The notes beneath the pieces were generated by a model, which worked only from the letters and a program-made list of their open reading frames with translations, searched no databases and was not told the DNA's origin. Below, in pieces: positions 31,837-34,781 of a stretch of 34,781 nucleotides of DNA. The translations under genes were made by a program, and so were the position numbers. The stretch is taken from NCBI GenBank assembly GCA_002368605.1, contig DFEB01000004.1:1-34781 (forward strand), read 5' to 3'. Position 1 is the first letter of the stretch. Every line of letters begins with the position of its first letter. The stretch comes from Treponema sp. UBA3813 (GTDB lineage Bacteria; Spirochaetota; Spirochaetia; Treponematales; Treponemataceae).

Positions 31837-33018
31837 ATGAAAAAAGCCATGTTCAGGAATTTTTTCCTTGTTCTTTCATTCAGTCTTTTATTCGCATGTA
31901 GTGAAGCGGCGATGGGTGAAAGCGGCGAAGCAGAAAGCGTAATTTTGCCATCGACAGCAGAATTTATTTCTTCCCTCGGCTCTGGCTGGAATCTTGGGAA
32001 CACCTTTGACGCCTGCTCATATTCTGACCGGGAAAACAAGGGAAATTCAACTGAAACGAGCTGGGGAATGCCCGTCACTACAAAAGAGATGATTCAGGCA
32101 GTCCGCGCTCAGGGCTTTAAGACAATCAGAATTCCTGTTTCATGGCACAATCATATCAAAAGCCAGAAAAACAAAGTCTACACGGTGGATTCTTCTTGGA
32201 TAAAACGGGTCAAAACCGTGGTAGACTGGTCGCTGGAGGCAGGATTGCGCGTGATTATCAACATTCATCACGACAATCTTTCCGAGGCTCAGATGAATAC
32301 TTGCTACGGATTTTGTGTCTCCCAGAATCCAAATACGAAAATTCTCTCAAAAAATTACCTCAATTCCGTCTGGTCTCAGGTGGCGAAGGAATTCAAGAAT
32401 TATGATGAAAGGCTGATTTTTGAAGTCCTGAACGAGCCTCGCTGTGTGGGAACTGGCTATGAATGGTACGGACAGGGCAAAAATATCTCTGACGCGAACA
32501 AAACTATTTGCGAATACGAAAAAGTCTGTCTCCAGGCTATTCGTGCCGCAGGTGGGAAAAATGCCAGCCGCTATGTAATGATTCCGACTTACGCCGCCAA
32601 TCCAGATTTGACCGATAACTGGTCACTTCCCGATGATTCTGCAGGAAGGCTCATCGTTTCAGTTCACGCCTACACTCCCTATGAATTCTGCATGAACGAG
32701 GACAGCGAAAAGACTTTCACAAAGAATTATGAGGGGGCTGTTTCCTGGCTTTTCGACTCCCTTTGGAACAAATTCACCTCAAAGGGAATGGCTGTCGTCA
32801 TCGGTGAGATGAGCGCGAGCGACAAGGGAAATCTTGATGAGCGCGTTAAGTGGACGAATTCTTATGTCTCAAAGGCCAGGTTCGCCAAGATTCCGGTGAT
32901 TCTCTGGGACAACATGGTGACTTATCCCAGCGGCGAAAAAGGGGAGAGACACGGCTATTTTAATAGAAGAGACTTAACTTGGTTCTACCCGGAGCTGGTG
33001 GAATTTGCAAAAGAGTAA
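31837..33018 (+). CDS. GH5 endo-beta-1,4-glucanase lipoprotein
   Basis: The protein has 393 residues. The lipoprotein signal ends LLFAC (Cys21), so it is anchored at the envelope, probably facing outward. The GH5 TIM barrel shows GSGWNLGNTFDA (50-59), FKTIRIPVSWHNH (95-106), INIHHDN, the acid/base Glu in FEVLNEPR (E200), SVHAYTP (H277, Y279) and the nucleophile in VVIGEMSASDKGN (E324). All catalytic positions are present and the length matches a single-domain enzyme. The barrel sequence suggests an endoglucanase, lichenase or xyloglucanase subgroup; the exact subfamily is not assigned. It starts 10 bp after GH16, so the two glucanases are made together and could act jointly on mixed-linkage beta-1,3/1,4-glucan. 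Confidence 0.92.
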   Translation: MKKAMFRNFFLVLSFSLLFACSEAAMGESGEAESVILPSTAEFISSLGSGWNLGNTFDACSYSDRENKGNSTETSWGMPVTTKEMIQAVRAQGFKTIRIPVSWHNHIKSQKNKVYTVDSSWIKRVKTVVDWSLEAGLRVIINIHHDNLSEAQMNTCYGFCVSQNPNTKILSKNYLNSVWSQVAKEFKNYDERLIFEVLNEPRCVGTGYEWYGQGKNISDANKTICEYEKVCLQAIRAAGGKNASRYVMIPTYAANPDLTDNWSLPDDSAGRLIVSVHAYTPYEFCMNEDSEKTFTKNYEGAVSWLFDSLWNKFTSKGMAVVIGEMSASDKGNLDERVKWTNSYVSKARFAKIPVILWDNMVTYPSGEKGERHGYFNRRDLTWFYPELVEFAKE

Positions 33019-33051
33019 AGACTGTCTTGCGAAAATTTAAATTTGCTTCTA

Positions 33052-33080
33052 TTGACCGAAGCTTTAAATAGTCCTACAAT
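33052..33080 (+). promoter_or_regulatory. Promoter positioned for a leaderless mRNA of the 180-residue protein
   Basis: TTGACC (33052-33057, 5/6) is separated by 17 bp from TACAAT (33075-33080, 5/6). The ATG at 33088 begins 8 bases after the -10, at the expected start point. There is no Shine-Dalgarno sequence (cgttact). Confidence 0.7.
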
Positions 33081-33087
33081 CGTTACT

Positions 33088-33630
33088 ATGAATAGCAACG
33101 AAGTTTTGGAGCGATTATTAAAATCCTTCGGGGACTATTACACGGTTTCCAAAGAAAATGTCGATGCTCCCTTTGTCGCTGAAGCCCTTTTCAAATCCCA
33201 CAATGAGCAGTACATGTTGGTCAAAGCCGCAAAAATCGCGGACATGGATTCCAACGAGATTGTTTTCTTCTATATAAATAATGAGATTCTGAGTCAAGCT
33301 CAGAATGACGGTCATGCTGAATTTATTTCAGCATCTCTCCCTCCCGAAAAGGTCACGGAGCTTTCCAAAATCGCCTGGGAAAGGGGGCTTGAGAGAATCA
33401 CGCCATACTACGGGCACCGCAACACCGACATCATCCTCATCATCCTTTCCGACAAAATTCCAGAAGAATCCATCAAAATCATCAAAAAGCAAAAATTCTA
33501 CAAATCATATAAATTCGGCCTTTACGGCTGGTCTTCATTTAGGGCATTGGCCTACGAGTCTTCAACGGGGCGGGCTGTCACCAATCGGCGCGGCTCGGAC
33601 TTAAAAAAGCTCGTGGCTTCGCTAAAATAA
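33088..33630 (+). CDS. Uncharacterised conserved-looking protein, 180 residues
   Basis: I do not recognise the family. ATG 33088 is chosen over an in-frame TTG at 33043 because the promoter covers the latter. The product is soluble, with no signal peptide or membrane segment: a mixed alpha/beta core (EVLERLLKSFGDYYTVSKEN, EIVFFYINNE, then TDIILIILSDKIPEESIKII) and a basic C-terminus (GRAVTNRRGSDLKKLVASLK). Codon use looks like that of its neighbours. Residues 67-83 are encoded by an inserted double palindrome and probably form a surface loop between two strands. It lies between the glucanase operon and cstA and has its own promoter, so it need not belong to either pathway. Confidence 0.75.
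   Translation: MNSNEVLERLLKSFGDYYTVSKENVDAPFVAEALFKSHNEQYMLVKAAKIADMDSNEIVFFYINNEILSQAQNDGHAEFISASLPPEKVTELSKIAWERGLERITPYYGHRNTDIILIILSDKIPEESIKIIKKQKFYKSYKFGLYGWSSFRALAYESSTGRAVTNRRGSDLKKLVASLK
33286..33336 (+). repeat. Tandem double palindromic repeat inside the 180-residue protein gene
   Basis: The first hairpin has arms attctgag (33286-33293) and ctcagaat (33299-33306). The second has arms atgctgaa (33314-33321) and ttcagcat (33327-33334). Together they encode ILSQAQNDGHAEFISAS in frame. The second matches the element in the GH3 gene in 21 of 24 positions of its catgctgaa...ttcagcatct core. Confidence 0.8.
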
Positions 33631-33666
33631 AAAGTTTCTCTCCATTATGGAGGAAAGGAGTACAAA

Positions 33667-34781
33667 ATGACAGCATTATTAATCATACTTGCTGCAATCG
33701 CCTTGCTTTTCTGTGGCTATGTTTTCTATGGCTCATGGTTGGCAAAGCAGTGGGGAATCGACCCCACTAAGAAAACGCCTGCTGAAACTCATGCAGACGG
33801 TGTTGATTATGTTGCCGCTAAGCCTGCGGTTCTTATGGGACATCACTTTTCTTCAATCGCTGGTGCAGGCCCGATTAACGGTCCGATTTTGGCCGCAGTT
33901 TTTGGCTGGGTTCCGGTATTCTTGTGGTGTGTAATCGGCGGTATTTTCTTCGGCGGCTTGCAGGATTTTGGTTCTCTCTTCGCTTCTGCCCGAAATGACG
34001 GAAAATCTGTGGGTGAAATCATCAAGGCTTCAATGGGCAAAACTTCAAAAAAATTGTTCATTATTTTTGCCTTGCTCGTTTTGATTCTGGTAATCGCTTC
34101 ATTCGTAAATGTTGTTGCAGGTACATTCCTCACAAAGCCGGATGCTGCCGGAAATCTCGTAACTGGCTTTGTAACAAAGGCTCAGGGTCTTACAAACAAC
34201 CAGACAACAGCAATCATTTCTGTGCTCTTCATTTTCCTTGCTGTCGCTTACGGCGTTCTTACAAACCGATTTGGCATTAAGACTTTGCCGGCTACAATCA
34301 TCGGAATCATCGCAATCGCAGGAATCATCGTTCTTGGTTTGAATGTTGGTTTTGCTCTCAGCCGCAACGCATGGATTGTTATCATCGGTCTTTATATCGC
34401 AATCGCTTCGCTTATTCCTGTCTGGATTATGCTCCAGCCTCGCGATTATCTTTCATCATATTTGCTCTATGCAATGATGCTCATCGCTCTTGTTGGCATC
34501 GTAACTTCTGCATTCCGCGGAAACACTGCTTTTGCAATTCCTGCATTCAACGGATGGAAAGTTGGAGCAAACTACATGTTCCCGACATTGTTCATCACTG
34601 TTGCCTGTGGTGCCTGCTCTGGCTTCCATTCTCTCATTGCTTCTGGAACTTCTTCAAAGCAGCTTGATAACGAAAAGCACGCGAAGGCAATCGGCTACGG
34701 CTCAATGCTCATCGAGTCTGCTCTTGGCATCATTTCTTTGATTGCTGTCGGTGTAGTTTGGGAAGCTTGGGGCAAAAAAGA
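33667..34781 (+). CDS. cstA: CstA-family carbon starvation / pyruvate-peptide transporter, N-terminal part
   Basis: The frame is open from ATG 33667 (RBS aaaggag) to the end of the window, giving 371 residues of an unfinished protein. It is very hydrophobic, with about ten membrane helices visible. CstA-family signatures are present: KPAVLMGHHFSSIAGAGPIN (about residues 52-71), GGLQDFGSLFASARNDGKSV, PVWIMLQPRDYLSSYLLY and CGACSGFHSLIASGTSSKQL. Known members take up pyruvate or peptides under carbon starvation. Codon use shifts to T- and A-ending codons (gct, gca, ctt), as expected for a well-expressed membrane protein. It starts 36 bp after the uncharacterised gene; no separate promoter is evident. 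Confidence 0.93.
   Translation, partial: MTALLIILAAIALLFCGYVFYGSWLAKQWGIDPTKKTPAETHADGVDYVAAKPAVLMGHHFSSIAGAGPINGPILAAVFGWVPVFLWCVIGGIFFGGLQDFGSLFASARNDGKSVGEIIKASMGKTSKKLFIIFALLVLILVIASFVNVVAGTFLTKPDAAGNLVTGFVTKAQGLTNNQTTAIISVLFIFLAVAYGVLTNRFGIKTLPATIIGIIAIAGIIVLGLNVGFALSRNAWIVIIGLYIAIASLIPVWIMLQPRDYLSSYLLYAMMLIALVGIVTSAFRGNTAFAIPAFNGWKVGANYMFPTLFITVACGACSGFHSLIASGTSSKQLDNEKHAKAIGYGSMLIESALGIISLIAVGVVWEAWGKK

Noticed and set aside
1-34781. CRISPR arrays, tRNA or rRNA genes, insertion sequences, prophage
   Set aside because: No regularly spaced repeats, cloverleaf-like sequences, transposase or integrase motifs were seen on either strand.

Overview
The window reads as chromosomal DNA of a carbohydrate-fermenting, host-associated spirochaete, most likely a gut or rumen Treponema. 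This is inferred from gene content (lipoproteins with loose lipoboxes, beta-barrels ending in Phe, a eukaryote-like hexokinase, a sugar-sensor/GGDEF fusion) and not from a database search. Genes are packed in short operons, with strong Shine-Dalgarno sites in most cases.

Region 1 (1-6.4 kb, all +): the end of a LolA-like lipoprotein-sorting protein, an outer-membrane beta-barrel, an LCMT-type SAM methyltransferase and a heterodimeric ABC exporter pair, followed by the 3' remnant of a second methyltransferase. Spacing is 20 bp or less throughout, so this looks like one operon that extends upstream of the window.

Region 2 (6.4-11.2 kb, +): a terminator, then a promoter and an FMN (RFN) riboswitch controlling ribBA. 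ribH follows across a hairpin-rich repeat. Next is a methionine importer, metN-metI-metQ: metN appears to be transcribed without a leader, and metQ has its own near-consensus promoter with a 17-bp dyad at the start point.

Region 3 (11.2-33.0 kb): a beta-glucan utilisation locus. The minus-strand operon binding protein - permease - permease - hexokinase is divergent from araC-GH3. A GH94 disaccharide phosphorylase (+) converges on a minus-strand pair made of a 1,114-residue long-form beta-glucan phosphorylase and a LacI-like sugar-sensor/diguanylate cyclase. Divergent from that pair is an outer-surface set: porin-like barrel, small lipoprotein, GH16 glucanase with carbohydrate-binding modules, and GH5 glucanase lipoprotein. 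The implied route is surface depolymerisation (GH16, GH5), porin, binding protein and ABC permeases, then cytoplasmic phosphorolysis (GH94 and long-form enzyme) and hydrolysis (GH3), with free glucose phosphorylated by hexokinase. A shared motif, TTGATATTTTT or close to it, precedes four of these transcription units, often with a related octamer exactly 20 bp upstream. This suggests one regulon, probably run by the AraC protein.

Region 4 (33.0-34.8 kb): an unrecognised 180-residue protein with a leaderless-type promoter, then the start of a CstA-family transporter cut by the window edge.

Two copies of a palindromic repeat (core arms atgctgaa / ttcagcat) are inserted in frame inside genes: one in the interdomain linker of the domain-swapped GH3, and one, as a tandem double hairpin, in the 180-residue protein. 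No tRNA, rRNA, CRISPR array, transposase or phage gene was seen.
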